Below, piece after piece: positions 16,138 to 25,117 of a stretch of 64,000 bases of DNA (position 1 is the first letter of the stretch; each line of letters starts with the position of its first letter). The DNA is taken from contig NZ_JAFCLU010000004.1 of NCBI RefSeq assembly GCF_018130385.1, positions 1-64,000 of the forward strand. Direction: 5' to 3'. The translations under genes and the position numbers were made by a program. This stretch comes from Bradyrhizobium sp. AUGA SZCCT0283 (GTDB lineage Bacteria > Pseudomonadota > Alphaproteobacteria > Rhizobiales > Xanthobacteraceae). The notes under the pieces were generated by a model. The model made no database searches, was not told where the DNA came from, and saw only the letters and a program-made list of their open reading frames with translations.

Positions 16138-17117
16138 TGGATACCAATTTCGCCAAAAGCCGCCGCCGCGACCTCATCCTCGCATTCTGTCTTGCTGCGA
16201 TCGCAGCCCTGGTGCCGCTGTTCGTCAAGGACGTCTACGTCCAGAACATCATGGTGCTGACGCTGATGTGGGGCGCGCTGTCGCAGAGCTGGAACATTCT
16301 CTCCGGCTATTGCGGACAGATTTCGCTTGGTCACGCGCTCTATTTCGGAATCGGCGCCTATACCACGGCATTGCTGTTCACCAAGTTCGGCGTGTTGCCA
16401 TGGTTCGGCATGATCGGCGGCGGCGTAATCTCCGCAATCATCGCGATGGCGCTCGGTTATCCCTGCTTCCGCCTGCGCGGACATTACTTCGTCATCGCCA
16501 CCATCGTCATCGCCGAGATCGGGCTGCTGCTGTTCCACAACTGGGATTGGGCGGGCGCGGCAATGGGCATCGATATTCCCGTGCGCGGCGACAGCTGGCT
16601 AAAGTTCCAGTTCACGCGCAGCAAATTGCCGTACTTCTACTTCGCGCTGGCGCTGGCCTGCGTCGCCTGGTTCGTCACCTGGTGGCTGGAGGATTCCAAA
16701 TGGGGCTATTGGTGGCGCGCTGTAAAGGACAATCCGGAAGCGGCTGAAAGCCTCGGGGTGGTCGTGTTCAATTCCAAGATGGGCGCGGCGGCGGTTTCCG
16801 CCTTCCTGGTCGCGGTCGGCGGCAGCTTCTATGCGCAGTTCGTTTCCTACATCGATCCCGAAAGCGTGATGGGCTTCCAGTTCTCGCTGCTAATGGCGCT
16901 GCCCGCGGTGCTCGGGGGCATCGGAACATTGTGGGGGCCGATGCTGGGCGCGGTGATCTTGATCCCGTTGACCGAGCTGACCCGCTCTTTTATCGGCGGC
17001 TCCGGCCGCGGCGTCGACCTGATCGTCTATGGCGGGCTGATCATCGCAATCTCGCTGGCGCGACCGCAAGGGTTGGTCGGATTGTTCGCGCCCAGGCGCA
17101 AGGAGGCGGCCCGATGA
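16137..17117 (+). CDS. livM: Branched-chain-type ABC transporter permease LivM
   Basis: 326 residues from the ATG at 16137; the open frame to the left is a shadow of the LivH gene. About ten membrane helices. Motifs LSGYCGQISLGHALYFGIGAY and RAVKDNPEAAESLGV (the EAA-like loop contacting the ATPase) are typical of LivM. It makes the second half of the inner-membrane channel. The start overlaps the livH stop by one base and the stop overlaps the livG start by four (ATGA), so the three genes are tightly coupled. Confidence 0.9.
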   Translation: MDTNFAKSRRRDLILAFCLAAIAALVPLFVKDVYVQNIMVLTLMWGALSQSWNILSGYCGQISLGHALYFGIGAYTTALLFTKFGVLPWFGMIGGGVISAIIAMALGYPCFRLRGHYFVIATIVIAEIGLLLFHNWDWAGAAMGIDIPVRGDSWLKFQFTRSKLPYFYFALALACVAWFVTWWLEDSKWGYWWRAVKDNPEAAESLGVVVFNSKMGAAAVSAFLVAVGGSFYAQFVSYIDPESVMGFQFSLLMALPAVLGGIGTLWGPMLGAVILIPLTELTRSFIGGSGRGVDLIVYGGLIIAISLARPQGLVGLFAPRRKEAAR

Positions 17118-17851
17118 CGACGACGCCACTCCTCGAAACCCGCGGTGTCTGGCAGCGCTTCGGCGGCCTGATCGCCAACAGCGACGTCTCGATCTCGGTC
17201 GGACGCGGCGAGATCGTCGGCCTGATCGGCCCGAACGGCGCCGGCAAGTCCACGCTATTCAACCTGATCGCGGGCGTGCTGCCGCCCACGCAAGGCTCGA
17301 TCATCTTCGACGGCGAGGACGTCACGGCGTTGCCGGCGGCGGAGCGTTGTCAGCGCGGCGTCGGCCGCACCTTTCAGGTCGTGAAGAGCTTTGAGACCAT
17401 GACGGTCATCGACAACGTCATCGTCGGTGCGCTGGTCCGTACCACCGTGATGCGCGATGCCCGCCGCAAGGCGCATGAGGTGCTGGAGTTTTGCGGTCTC
17501 GGCCCGCGTACGAATGTGTTGGCCAGCGATCTGGTCCCGTCCGAAAAGCGCCGGCTCGAAGTCGCCCGCGCGCTGGCGACCGAGCCGAAACTGCTGCTGC
17601 TGGACGAGGTGCTCACCGGGCTAACGCCGGTCGAAGCCAAGACCGGCGTCGAGCTGGTGCGGAAGGTGCGCGATACCGGCGTCACCGTATTGATGGTCGA
17701 GCACGTCATGGAAATCGTGATGCCGCTGGTCGACCGCGCCATCGTGCTCGACCTCGGCAAGGTGCTGGTCGAGGGCAAGCCTGCCGACGTCGTTCGCGAT
17801 CCGAAAGTCATCAGCGCCTATCTGGGGGATCGTCATGCTGTCGGTGCATGA
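17114..17851 (+). CDS. livG: Branched-chain-type ABC transporter ATP-binding protein LivG
   Basis: 245 residues from the ATG at 17114, with AGGAGG a few bases upstream. Walker A is GPNGAGKST and Walker B is KLLLLDEVLTGLTP. The ABC signature is altered, reading LVPSEKRRLEVARAL instead of LSGGQ-type; the rest of the nucleotide site looks intact. The RTFQ Q-loop segment and the H-loop (VEHVM) are present. It hydrolyses ATP at the inner face of the membrane. It overlaps livM by 4 bases and livF by 17. Confidence 0.9.
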   Translation: MTTTPLLETRGVWQRFGGLIANSDVSISVGRGEIVGLIGPNGAGKSTLFNLIAGVLPPTQGSIIFDGEDVTALPAAERCQRGVGRTFQVVKSFETMTVIDNVIVGALVRTTVMRDARRKAHEVLEFCGLGPRTNVLASDLVPSEKRRLEVARALATEPKLLLLDEVLTGLTPVEAKTGVELVRKVRDTGVTVLMVEHVMEIVMPLVDRAIVLDLGKVLVEGKPADVVRDPKVISAYLGDRHAVGA

Positions 17852-18539
17852 AGTCACCACCGCCTATCAGGGCCTGGTCGCGATCTCGGCGGTCTCGATC
17901 GAAGTGGCGAAGGGCGAAATCGTCTGTGTCGCCGGCGCCAACGGCGCCGGCAAGTCGACGCTGCTGAAAACGATCGCCGGCGCGGAGCGCCCGCGCTCCG
18001 GCACCGTGTCGTTCGACGGCACCCGGATCGACGGCATGGCGCAGCATGTCATCACCTCGCGCGGCATTGCCTATGTGCCGGAAAACCGCCGGCTGTTTCC
18101 GCGCCTGTCGGTGCGCGACAATCTCAGGCTCGGCAGCTATCTCTATCGCGGTGACGCGAACCGCGAGGCGCCGCTCGATCTGGTGTTCAAGCTGTTCCCG
18201 CGCCTGCAGGAACGGCTGGAGCAGCGCGCCGAGACGCTAAGCGGCGGTGAGCAGCAGATGCTGGCGATCGGCCGCGCGCTGATGACGCGGCCGCGGCTGT
18301 TGATGCTCGACGAGCCGTCGCAGGGCATCATGCCAAAGCTGGTCGACGAGATTTTCCAGGCCGTGAAGCGCATCCGCGACGCAGGGATGACCGTGCTGAT
18401 CGTCGAACAGCGCATGGCCGAGTGCCTGGAGATTGCCGACCGCGCCTACATCCTGCAGACCGGCCGCGTGCTGATGCAGGGAAGTGCAGCGGAGATCAGC
18501 GCCAATCCGGATGTCCGCAAGGCGTATCTGGGGATGTAA
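17835..18539 (+). CDS. livF: Branched-chain-type ABC transporter ATP-binding protein LivF
   Basis: 234 residues, ATG start 17 bases inside the livG end. Walker A is GANGAGKST, the ABC signature LSGGEQQ is canonical, and Walker B is LLMLDEPSQG. The Y-V-P-E-N-R-R-L-F-P region is typical of LivF. It pairs with LivG as the second ATPase. Since LivG has an unusual signature, the asymmetric dimer may have one degenerate and one canonical ATP site. It is the last gene of the transporter operon; a family E repeat follows. Confidence 0.92.
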   Translation: MLSVHEVTTAYQGLVAISAVSIEVAKGEIVCVAGANGAGKSTLLKTIAGAERPRSGTVSFDGTRIDGMAQHVITSRGIAYVPENRRLFPRLSVRDNLRLGSYLYRGDANREAPLDLVFKLFPRLQERLEQRAETLSGGEQQMLAIGRALMTRPRLLMLDEPSQGIMPKLVDEIFQAVKRIRDAGMTVLIVEQRMAECLEIADRAYILQTGRVLMQGSAAEISANPDVRKAYLGM

Positions 18540-18555
18540 TGCACGGCCTCGCCGC

Positions 18556-18665
18556 GTCATTGCCTGCGACAAACGCGAAGCGTTTGCGCAAGGGAGCAAA
18601 GCGACGAAGCAATCCACCTATCCCTACGCCGCGGTATGGATTGCTTCGCTTCGCTCGCAATGACG
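18556..18665. repeat. Palindromic repeat, family E (GTCATTGC...GCAATGAC)
   Basis: The ends CGTCATTGC and GCAATGACG flank inner arms AGCAATCCA and TGGATTGCTTCGCT. Similar elements lie at 37521 and 62151. It lies between the convergent livF and otnC genes and could terminate both. Confidence 0.85.
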
Positions 18666-18688
18666 TGGAGAGAGTTGGCATACAATTG

Positions 18689-19351
18689 CTACGAATGCTC
18701 CCCATGCTCCGGCAGCGCCAGCCCAAACACGTCAGTCAAATCCTCCACCTGCGCCGGCGACAGATAGCGCGGGTTCAGTCCGCGCAGCAGCAGGTACAGC
18801 TTCGCCGTCTCCTCCAGTTCCTCGATCGCGTAGACGGCAGCCTCCAGCGTATCGCCTGATACCACCGGCCCGTGGTTGGCGAGCAGCACGGACGAGTATT
18901 TCCCGGCCAGTCCCTTGATCGCGTCAGCGACCGCCGGATCGCCCGGACGGTAATACGGCAACAGCGCGGTGTGGCCGCATTTCATCAGATAATACGGTGT
19001 CATCGGCGGCAGTGCGGCGCGGGGGTCGATCTCGGGCAGCATCGATAGCGCCACCGAATGGGTTGAATGCAGATGCACGACCGCGCGAGCGGCGCTGCGG
19101 GTCTGGTAGAGCGCGGTGTGCAGCGGCACTTCCTTGGTCGGCGCGTCGCCGGATACCAGCCGGCCGTCGGGCCCGAGCCGCGACATCCGCGCCGGGTCGA
19201 GCGAGCCGAGCGAGGCATTGGTCGGGGTCACCAGCCAGCCGCCGTCGTCGAGTTTCACGCTGATATTGCCCGAAGAGCCCGGCGTCAGCCCGCGCTCGAA
19301 CAGCGAGCGGCCGAGGCGGCAGATTTCCTCGCGGATGCTGGTTTCGCTCAT
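18689..19351 (-). CDS. otnC: 3-oxo-tetronate 4-phosphate decarboxylase (class II aldolase family)
   Basis: 220 residues, ATG start. Class II aldolase/adducin fold with the zinc-binding pattern: GNISVKL near residue 29, HLHSTHS near 93-99, and a later His in LLANHGPVV. OtnC decarboxylates 3-oxo-tetronate 4-phosphate to dihydroxyacetone phosphate in threonate and erythronate breakdown. The neighbouring ltnD, otnI and otnK genes make this assignment much stronger than the fold alone, which also fits L-fuculose-phosphate aldolase. It is divergent from ltnD with 119 bases between, a likely shared control region. Confidence 0.88.
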   Translation of the reverse strand: MSETSIREEICRLGRSLFERGLTPGSSGNISVKLDDGGWLVTPTNASLGSLDPARMSRLGPDGRLVSGDAPTKEVPLHTALYQTRSAARAVVHLHSTHSVALSMLPEIDPRAALPPMTPYYLMKCGHTALLPYYRPGDPAVADAIKGLAGKYSSVLLANHGPVVSGDTLEAAVYAIEELEETAKLYLLLRGLNPRYLSPAQVEDLTDVFGLALPEHGEHS

Positions 19352-19470
19352 GAACTGACCTCGTTTTGAAGCCTTGTCTCATGCTTTGGCAGCGCGGCCA
19401 AGCCGTGATACCCAGAGGCAAGGCTGCCGGCGAATGGCGGCTAGAATGAAACCAATTGAGGGACCGCCGC

Positions 19471-20385
19471 ATGCCAGAATCCGCAAAACCGCGCGTTGCC
19501 GTCATCGGGCTGGGCTCGATGGGCTATGGCATGGCGACATCGCTGCGCCGCGCCGGGCTCGAAGTGACCGGCTGCGACGTCTCGGCGGACTCCGTGGCGC
19601 GGTTCGTGGCGGACGGTGGCAAGGGCGCCGGGACGCCGGCGGAAGCTGCCAAGGCGGCCGACATCGTCGTCAGCGTGGTCGTCAACGCGGCGCAAACCGA
19701 GGCCATCCTGTTCGGCCCCAACGGGGTCGCGGAAACCCTCGGAAAAGGCGCCGTGTTCATCTCCTCCGCCACCATGGACCCCGACATCGCGCGCCGGCTC
19801 GCCAAACAGTTGGAAGCAACCGGCCGGCACTACCTCGACGCGCCGATCTCCGGCGGCGCGCAGCGTGCGACGCAGGGTGAACTCACGATCCTGGCTTCAG
19901 GCACTCCAGCGGCGTTTGCCAAAGCGCGCCCGGCGCTCGATGCGATGGCCGCAAAACTTTACGAGCTCGGCGATGACGCCGGCCAGGGCGCCGCCTTCAA
20001 GATGATCAACCAGTTGCTGGCCGGCGTGCACATCGCCGCCGCCTCGGAAGCGATCGCCTTCGCCGCCAAGCAGGGTCTCGACATCCGCAAGGTCTATGAG
20101 GTGATCACGGCGTCCGCCGGCAATTCCTGGATGTTCGAGAACCGCATGCCGCATGTGCTCGACGGCGATTACTCGCCGCGCAGCGCGGTGGAGATATTCG
20201 TGAAGGATCTCGGCATCATCCAGGACATGGCGCGCTCGCAAAAATTCCCGGTGCCGGTCGCCGCCGCCGCGCTGCAAATGTTTCTGATGACGGCCGCATC
20301 AGGCATGGGGCGCGATGACGACGCCTCGGTAGCGCGGATGTACGCCCGCGTCACCGGCACGCATCTGCCTGGCGAACCGAAATAG
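19471..20385 (+). CDS. ltnD: L-threonate (four-carbon acid sugar) dehydrogenase
   Basis: 304 residues from the ATG at 19471, with GAGGGA 7 bases upstream; an ATG 15 bases earlier is less well placed. It belongs to the beta-hydroxyacid dehydrogenase family: Rossmann motif VIGLGSMGYGMA, substrate motif DAPISGGAQRATQG, and the catalytic Lys in FKMINQLLAG. It oxidises threonate or a related tetronate to the 2-oxo acid with NAD. The following otnI and otnK genes and divergent otnC complete the pathway. D-erythronate is the other possible substrate, which sequence alone cannot decide. Confidence 0.88.
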   Translation: MPESAKPRVAVIGLGSMGYGMATSLRRAGLEVTGCDVSADSVARFVADGGKGAGTPAEAAKAADIVVSVVVNAAQTEAILFGPNGVAETLGKGAVFISSATMDPDIARRLAKQLEATGRHYLDAPISGGAQRATQGELTILASGTPAAFAKARPALDAMAAKLYELGDDAGQGAAFKMINQLLAGVHIAAASEAIAFAAKQGLDIRKVYEVITASAGNSWMFENRMPHVLDGDYSPRSAVEIFVKDLGIIQDMARSQKFPVPVAAAALQMFLMTAASGMGRDDDASVARMYARVTGTHLPGEPK

Positions 20386-20411
20386 CAACAAGATCAAGAA
20401 GGGGACGCTCG

Positions 20412-21194
20412 ATGCCGCATTTTGCCGCCAATCTCTCCATGATGTTCACCGACGTGCCGTTCCTCGACCGCTTCGAGGCGGCGGCAAGAGCGGGGTTTAC
20501 CGCCGTCGAATTCCTGTTTCCCTACGATCATCCGGCGGAGGCCGTCGGCGAACGGCTGAAAAAGAACGGCCTGACGCAGGCGCTGTTCAATCTGCCGCCG
20601 GGCAACTGGGACGCCGGTGAAAAGGGCTTTGCCGCGCTGCCGGAACGCTTTGACGATTTGAAGCGAAGCCTTGAGACGGCGCTTCCATACGCGAAGGCGA
20701 CCGGTGTCAAGCGGCTGCACCTGATGGCGGGCATTGCCAATCGCAGCGATGCAAAAGCCGTCGAGCAGTTTTATAAATCGGTGGCGTGGGCGGCGGAGTT
20801 CTTCGCGCCTCACGGCCTCGACGTCGTGATCGAGCCGATCAATGCCCGTAATGTGCCGGGCTACTTTCTCAACGATTTTGGTTTCGCGCGCGACCTGATC
20901 ACCGAGCTGAAGATCCCGAACCTGAAGCTGCAGTTCGATATCTATCACTGCCAGATCATCCACGGTGACGTCACCATGCGGCTGCGCGAGATGATGCCGA
21001 TCACCGGCCACGTCCAGATCGCCAGCATTCCCTCGCGCAACGAGCCCGATGGCGAGGAACTGAACTATCCGTTCCTGTTCACTGAGCTCGATCGGCTCGG
21101 CTATGGCGGCTTCGTCGGCTGCGAATATAACCCGCGGGCCAAGACCACCGACGGCCTCGGCTGGTTCAAGCCCTATGCCGGAGTAAAGCCGTGA
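20412..21194 (+). CDS. otnI: 2-oxo-tetronate isomerase (hydroxypyruvate isomerase family)
   Basis: 260 residues, ATG start with AAGGGG upstream, 26 bases after ltnD. It has the AP-endonuclease-2-type TIM barrel of the hydroxypyruvate isomerase family: FAANLSMMFTDVPFLDRF at the start, then GVKRLHLMAG, VVIEPINARNVPGYF (metal-ligand Glu) and LKLQFDIYHCQI (Asp/His ligands). OtnI interconverts 2-oxo- and 3-oxo-tetronate. The older label Hyi would imply hydroxypyruvate to tartronate semialdehyde, but the otn neighbours favour OtnI. It overlaps otnK by four bases (GTGA). Confidence 0.87.
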   Translation: MPHFAANLSMMFTDVPFLDRFEAAARAGFTAVEFLFPYDHPAEAVGERLKKNGLTQALFNLPPGNWDAGEKGFAALPERFDDLKRSLETALPYAKATGVKRLHLMAGIANRSDAKAVEQFYKSVAWAAEFFAPHGLDVVIEPINARNVPGYFLNDFGFARDLITELKIPNLKLQFDIYHCQIIHGDVTMRLREMMPITGHVQIASIPSRNEPDGEELNYPFLFTELDRLGYGGFVGCEYNPRAKTTDGLGWFKPYAGVKP

Positions 21195-22468
21195 AATTGT
21201 CTTTGGGCTGCATCGCCGACGACTACACCGGCGCCTCCGATCTCGCCAACACGCTGACCCGTCAGGGCCTGCGCACGGTGCAGACCATCGGCGTACCGTC
21301 GGACGACCTCGCGCTGCCGGAGGTCGACGCGGTGGTGGTGTCGCTCAAGAGCCGTTCGATCGAAGCCGGTCTTGCCGTGTCTCGATCGCGCGCCGCCGAA
21401 AAATGGCTGCGCGGCCGCGGCGCCGGCCACGTGCTGTTCAAGATCTGCTCGACCTTCGATTCCACCGACGCCGGCAATATCGGCCCGGTGATGGACGCGC
21501 TGCGCGCCGATTCCGGCGATACGATCGTGCTGGTGACGCCGGCCTTTCCGGAAACCGGCCGCACCGTCTATCAGGGCAACCTGTTCGTCGGTTCCGTGCC
21601 GCTGAACGAGAGCCCGCTGAAGGATCATCCGCTCAACCCGATGCACGATTCCAACCTGGTGCGGGTGCTGGCGCGCCAGAGCCGGACCAAGGTCGGGCTG
21701 GTCGATCTCGCTACGCTTTCGCGCGGCGTGGATGCCGTTCGCGGACGTCTCGCCGATCTTGCAGGGAAAGGTATCGGCGCTGCTATCGTCGACGCCGTGT
21801 TCGACCGCGATCTGGAAACCATCGGCACCGTCGCGCTGGATCATCGCCTGTCCGTCGGCGCATCCGGCATCGGCCTCGGTCTCGCGCGGGCGCTGACAGC
21901 CTCCGGCAAGATCAAGTCGAGTTTGGCGGGAGCGGATTCCGGTGCGCCGGTCGGCGGGCCGGCGGCGTGCCTCGCGGGCAGTTGTTCGCAGGCGACACTG
22001 GCGCAGATCGCCAACGCCGAAAGGACGATGGCTGTGCTGCATCTCGATCCCGAGCAGATCATTGCAGGTCCTGCAGAGGCGCGGCGCGCGCTGGCCTGGG
22101 CCAGCGATCGAATCGGCGACGGTTCGATCCTGATCGCGAGCAGTTCGACGCCGGATCAGGTTGCAGCTCTGCAATCTCGTCATGGCCGCGATGCAGCCGG
22201 GCATGCCATTGAGCAGACGATGGCGGATATCGCCGAAGGCCTGGTGCGGTCAGGCGTGCGGCGACTGGTGGTCGCCGGAGGCGAAACGTCAGGCGCCGTC
22301 GTCGACAGGTTGCGCATTCCCGGATTCCTCGTCGGCGCAGAAATCGCTGCAGGGGTGCCGGTTCTGCGCGCCGTCGGTGCGGGAGACGGCGAAATGTTGC
22401 TCGCGCTGAAATCGGGAAATTTCGGCGGGCCAGAGTTCTTTTCCGACGCGCTGAAGCTGATGCGGTGA
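21191..22468 (+). CDS. otnK: 3-oxo-tetronate kinase (DUF1537 four-carbon acid sugar kinase)
   Basis: 425 residues, GTG start overlapping the otnI stop. The N-terminal domain starts LGCIADDYTGASDLANTL, with the ADDxTGAxD signature of DUF1537 kinases; the C-terminal nucleotide-binding domain includes VAGGETSGAVVDRL and RAVGAGDGEMLLALKSGNFG. OtnK phosphorylates 3-oxo-tetronate at O4, the substrate for OtnC. The full length fits the family (about 420). It is the last gene of the ltnD-otnI-otnK operon. No transporter for tetronates is adjacent, although the livKHMGF-type genes lie just left. Confidence 0.9.
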   Translation: MKLSLGCIADDYTGASDLANTLTRQGLRTVQTIGVPSDDLALPEVDAVVVSLKSRSIEAGLAVSRSRAAEKWLRGRGAGHVLFKICSTFDSTDAGNIGPVMDALRADSGDTIVLVTPAFPETGRTVYQGNLFVGSVPLNESPLKDHPLNPMHDSNLVRVLARQSRTKVGLVDLATLSRGVDAVRGRLADLAGKGIGAAIVDAVFDRDLETIGTVALDHRLSVGASGIGLGLARALTASGKIKSSLAGADSGAPVGGPAACLAGSCSQATLAQIANAERTMAVLHLDPEQIIAGPAEARRALAWASDRIGDGSILIASSSTPDQVAALQSRHGRDAAGHAIEQTMADIAEGLVRSGVRRLVVAGGETSGAVVDRLRIPGFLVGAEIAAGVPVLRAVGAGDGEMLLALKSGNFGGPEFFSDALKLMR

Positions 22469-22576
22469 TCGCGTCGTCGAATCGATCGACTCCCGCGATC
22501 GATCCAATCCTTCTGCAATTACAGTAGTGCGGTCAGCCGAGAACTATCTCAGTTTGCGCAACAGCATCGGTATGTC

Positions 22577-22602
22577 CGTAGTTCAACGTAGTTGCCGTAG
22601 TC
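22577..22602. promoter_or_regulatory. Three phased direct repeats upstream of a chemoreceptor gene
   Basis: CGTAGTT (22577-22583), CGTAGTT (22587-22593) and CGTAGTC (22596-22602) occur with start spacings of 10 and 9 bases, close to one DNA turn. They lie about 125-150 bases before the chemoreceptor ATG at 22727. Such phasing suggests a protein-binding site, but I know of no regulator for this motif. Confidence 0.3.
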
Positions 22603-22726
22603 TTACGGTGCACAATTTAAGGCAATCGGGAAAGTTTGGAACCTACCACAGAGGAGGATGAATCACGCCGCATCGGGCTTGCCGCGGATCACGCAAGAGC
22701 AATCCAGGCGTATGGAGGAGCACGAA

Positions 22727-24877
22727 ATGCGCACCAATCTTCCGGTTACCGCCGTCGAGTATCCCATCAGTGACGATACGCTGATTGCGTCGCGGACGGA
22801 CCTCAAGGGAAGGCTGACCTATTTCAACGATCAGTTTCTCGACGCTGCAGGTTTTTCCGAAGCGGAGCTGATGGGCCAACCACACAACATCATCCGTCAT
22901 CCGGACATGCCGTCCGAGGCATTCGAAAATCTGTGGGAGACATTGAAGGCCGGCAAGCCGTGGGTGGGCGCGGTCAAGAACCGACGCAAGAACGGCGACT
23001 TCTATTGGGTTCTGGCTACGGCGTCCCCGGTTCGGGAAAACGGTCAGATCACCGGGTACACCTCCATCAGGACAAAACTGCCGGCAGACCAGCGCGCGGA
23101 AGCCGAGCACGTCTATGCGCTGCTGCGCGAGAAGAAGGCGCACGCCTACAGGATCGACGCGGGCATCATCCGTCGTCGTTCGTTCGCGGATCGCCTCGCG
23201 ATTTTCACGGGCACGCTGAATGCACGCCTGGTCACCCTGGTTTCGGTCCTCGGATTGTTCCTGCTGGCCATCGGATTGACCGGCCTTCTGGCAACGCGAG
23301 ACAGCAACAGTCGGTTGAAATCGATCTACGAGGACCGCGCGGTGCCGCTCGCCCAGTTGTTCGAAATCAACGACCGCATGAAGGACAATACGGTTCTGCT
23401 TTTCGAGGCAGTTGCGAATGGACGCGCCGGAAAATCGGTCGGGGACGTCGCCGGTCGGGTGTCGGCTAATCTTGAAGCCGTGGGCAAGGTCTGGGGCAAC
23501 TATATGGCCACCTATCTCACGCCTGAGGAGAAGGGCGTTGCTGACGCCTTTACGCCCAAGCGAATGAACTATGTGGAGAAGGGGCTGAAGCCAGGCCTGG
23601 CGCTGCTCGCAGACCGCAAGTACGAAGAATTGGGAGCTCTGCTCTCCGGCCCGGCGCGAGAGCTATACAACCTTGCAAGGGCCGACCTGGAAAAACTGGT
23701 GGCCATTCAGGTCAAGGAAGCCAAGATCGAGTACGATACTGCCGAGCGCCAATACGCCATCCTGCTCGGAATTGCGGTCGCCATGCTTGTCCTGGGGATT
23801 CTGGTTGGCGGCTTGCTGGGCCGGCAAACTGTCCGGGCCATCGTCCGCCCGTTGCAACGGCTCAACGGTGTGATGCGGAGCGTCACTGAAGGCAAGCTTG
23901 ACAGTCGCGTCCTGGTCGAGCGCGATGACGAGATCGGGGTGGCGACACGCAATATGCAGACGGTGCAAGCTATCGTGCGCTTCGATCGTGAAGAGTTGAA
24001 GAGTACCGAGAAGCGAGCGGCCGTTCAGCGCAAGGCCGAGATGACCAGGCTGGCCGATGGCTTCGAAGGCGCGGTTGGTGAAATTATCGAGACGGTGTCG
24101 TCGGCGTCGACGGAGCTGGAAGCTTCGGCCGATACGTTGACGTCGACCGCCGAACGCGCTCAGGAACTCACGACGATGGTGGCTGCGGCCTCCGAAGAGG
24201 CTTCCACCAATGTGCAGTCGGTGGCGTCTGCGACTGAAGAGCTGTCCTCTTCCGTCAACGAGATCAGCCGCCAGGTCCAGGAGTCGGCGCGGATGGCCAA
24301 TGACGCTGTGGACCAGGCCCGCACTACCAACGATCGTGTGAGCGAATTGTCGAAAGCGGCAGCCCGCATCGGCGACGTCGTCGAGCTGATCAACACCATT
24401 GCCGGCCAGACCAACCTCCTGGCGCTCAACGCCACCATCGAGGCGGCGCGCGCGGGCGAAGCCGGCCGCGGCTTCGCGGTCGTGGCGTCGGAGGTGAAGG
24501 CGCTGGCCGAACAGACGGCAAGGGCGACCGGGGAGATCGGCCAGCAGATATCCGGCATCCAGGCCGCCACCCAGGAGTCGGTGAGCGCGATCAAGGAGAT
24601 CAGCGGCACCATCGAAAGGCTCTCGGAAATCTCCTCGACCATCGCGGCTGCGGTGGAAGAGCAGGGGGCCGCCACCCAGGAAATCTCCCGCAACGTGCAG
24701 CAAGCGGCGCAGGGCACCCAGCAGGTCTCTTCGAACATCACCGACGTGCAGCGCGGCGCGAGCGAAACGGGTTCGGCCTCCTCGCAGGTGCTGGCGGCCG
24801 CGCAATCGCTGTCCTCGGACAGCAACCGCCTCAAGCTCGAGGTTGGCAAGTTCCTGGACTCGGTCCGGGCAGCCTGA
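22727..24877 (+). CDS. Chemoreceptor 1: Aer-like PAS, two TM helices, HAMP and signalling domain
   Basis: 716 residues from the ATG at 22727 with GGAGGAG 6 bases upstream (upstream in-frame starts lack this). Residues about 15-120 form an Aer-type PAS domain ([33 protein letters not shown]), which in Aer binds FAD and senses redox. TM1 is near 168-189 and TM2 near 344-366, with a four-helix-bundle-like periplasmic part between. HAMP follows, then the MCP signalling hairpin with [20 protein letters not shown] at its tip region. Unlike classic Aer it also has a large periplasmic domain, so it may read both outside ligand and inner redox state. No C-terminal CheR pentapeptide. Confidence 0.9.
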   Translation: MRTNLPVTAVEYPISDDTLIASRTDLKGRLTYFNDQFLDAAGFSEAELMGQPHNIIRHPDMPSEAFENLWETLKAGKPWVGAVKNRRKNGDFYWVLATASPVRENGQITGYTSIRTKLPADQRAEAEHVYALLREKKAHAYRIDAGIIRRRSFADRLAIFTGTLNARLVTLVSVLGLFLLAIGLTGLLATRDSNSRLKSIYEDRAVPLAQLFEINDRMKDNTVLLFEAVANGRAGKSVGDVAGRVSANLEAVGKVWGNYMATYLTPEEKGVADAFTPKRMNYVEKGLKPGLALLADRKYEELGALLSGPARELYNLARADLEKLVAIQVKEAKIEYDTAERQYAILLGIAVAMLVLGILVGGLLGRQTVRAIVRPLQRLNGVMRSVTEGKLDSRVLVERDDEIGVATRNMQTVQAIVRFDREELKSTEKRAAVQRKAEMTRLADGFEGAVGEIIETVSSASTELEASADTLTSTAERAQELTTMVAAASEEASTNVQSVASATEELSSSVNEISRQVQESARMANDAVDQARTTNDRVSELSKAAARIGDVVELINTIAGQTNLLALNATIEAARAGEAGRGFAVVASEVKALAEQTARATGEIGQQISGIQAATQESVSAIKEISGTIERLSEISSTIAAAVEEQGAATQEISRNVQQAAQGTQQVSSNITDVQRGASETGSASSQVLAAAQSLSSDSNRLKLEVGKFLDSVRAA

Positions 24878-24897
24878 CAACCGATTGGCCACGGACC

Positions 24898-24930
24898 AAC
24901 GGCCCGGCTTCCAGCAAGCCGGGCCGTTTC
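24898..24930 (+). terminator. Rho-independent terminator after chemoreceptor 1
   Basis: A perfect stem of AACGGCCCGGCTT and AAGCCGGGCCGTT around the loop CCAGC, followed by TTTC. It lies 21 bases after the stop codon. Confidence 0.8.
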
Positions 24931-24990
24931 ACGTCTGGCGCGAGCTTGCGCTCGCTACACCAAATAAGTGTTCGCGGGTTCAAGCGGAAA

Positions 24991-25010
24991 TTAACCGGTT
25001 CTGATTAACC
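24991..25010. promoter_or_regulatory. Possible CtrA half-sites upstream of chemoreceptor 2
   Basis: TTAACC at 24991-24996 and again at 25005-25010 (within CTGATTAACC). TTAACC is the half-site used by the alphaproteobacterial regulator CtrA; the spacing between the two TTAA blocks is 10, not the classic 7. They lie about 110 bases before the start codon at 25118. The same CTGATTAACC occurs upstream of chemoreceptor 4. Confidence 0.3.
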
Positions 25011-25117
25011 TCTCGGCCAGTTTGGAATTCGCACGCGAAGGTTGCCCTTTCCAGTTTACCTTCAAAAAATTCCGTACACCGGAAAACCGTGCGTCAGGGG
25101 AAATTGGGGTCGTCGAC

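Noticed and set aside
22658..22726. Earlier starts for chemoreceptor 1 (MNHAASG...)
   Set aside because: The ATG at 22727 has GGAGGAG at 6 bases and begins the Aer-type sequence; the upstream codons contain this ribosome site.
23663..24892. Long antisense open frames opposite the chemoreceptor signalling modules
   Set aside because: They arise from the biased, repetitive codons of the signalling domain and appear in the same place in all four genes.
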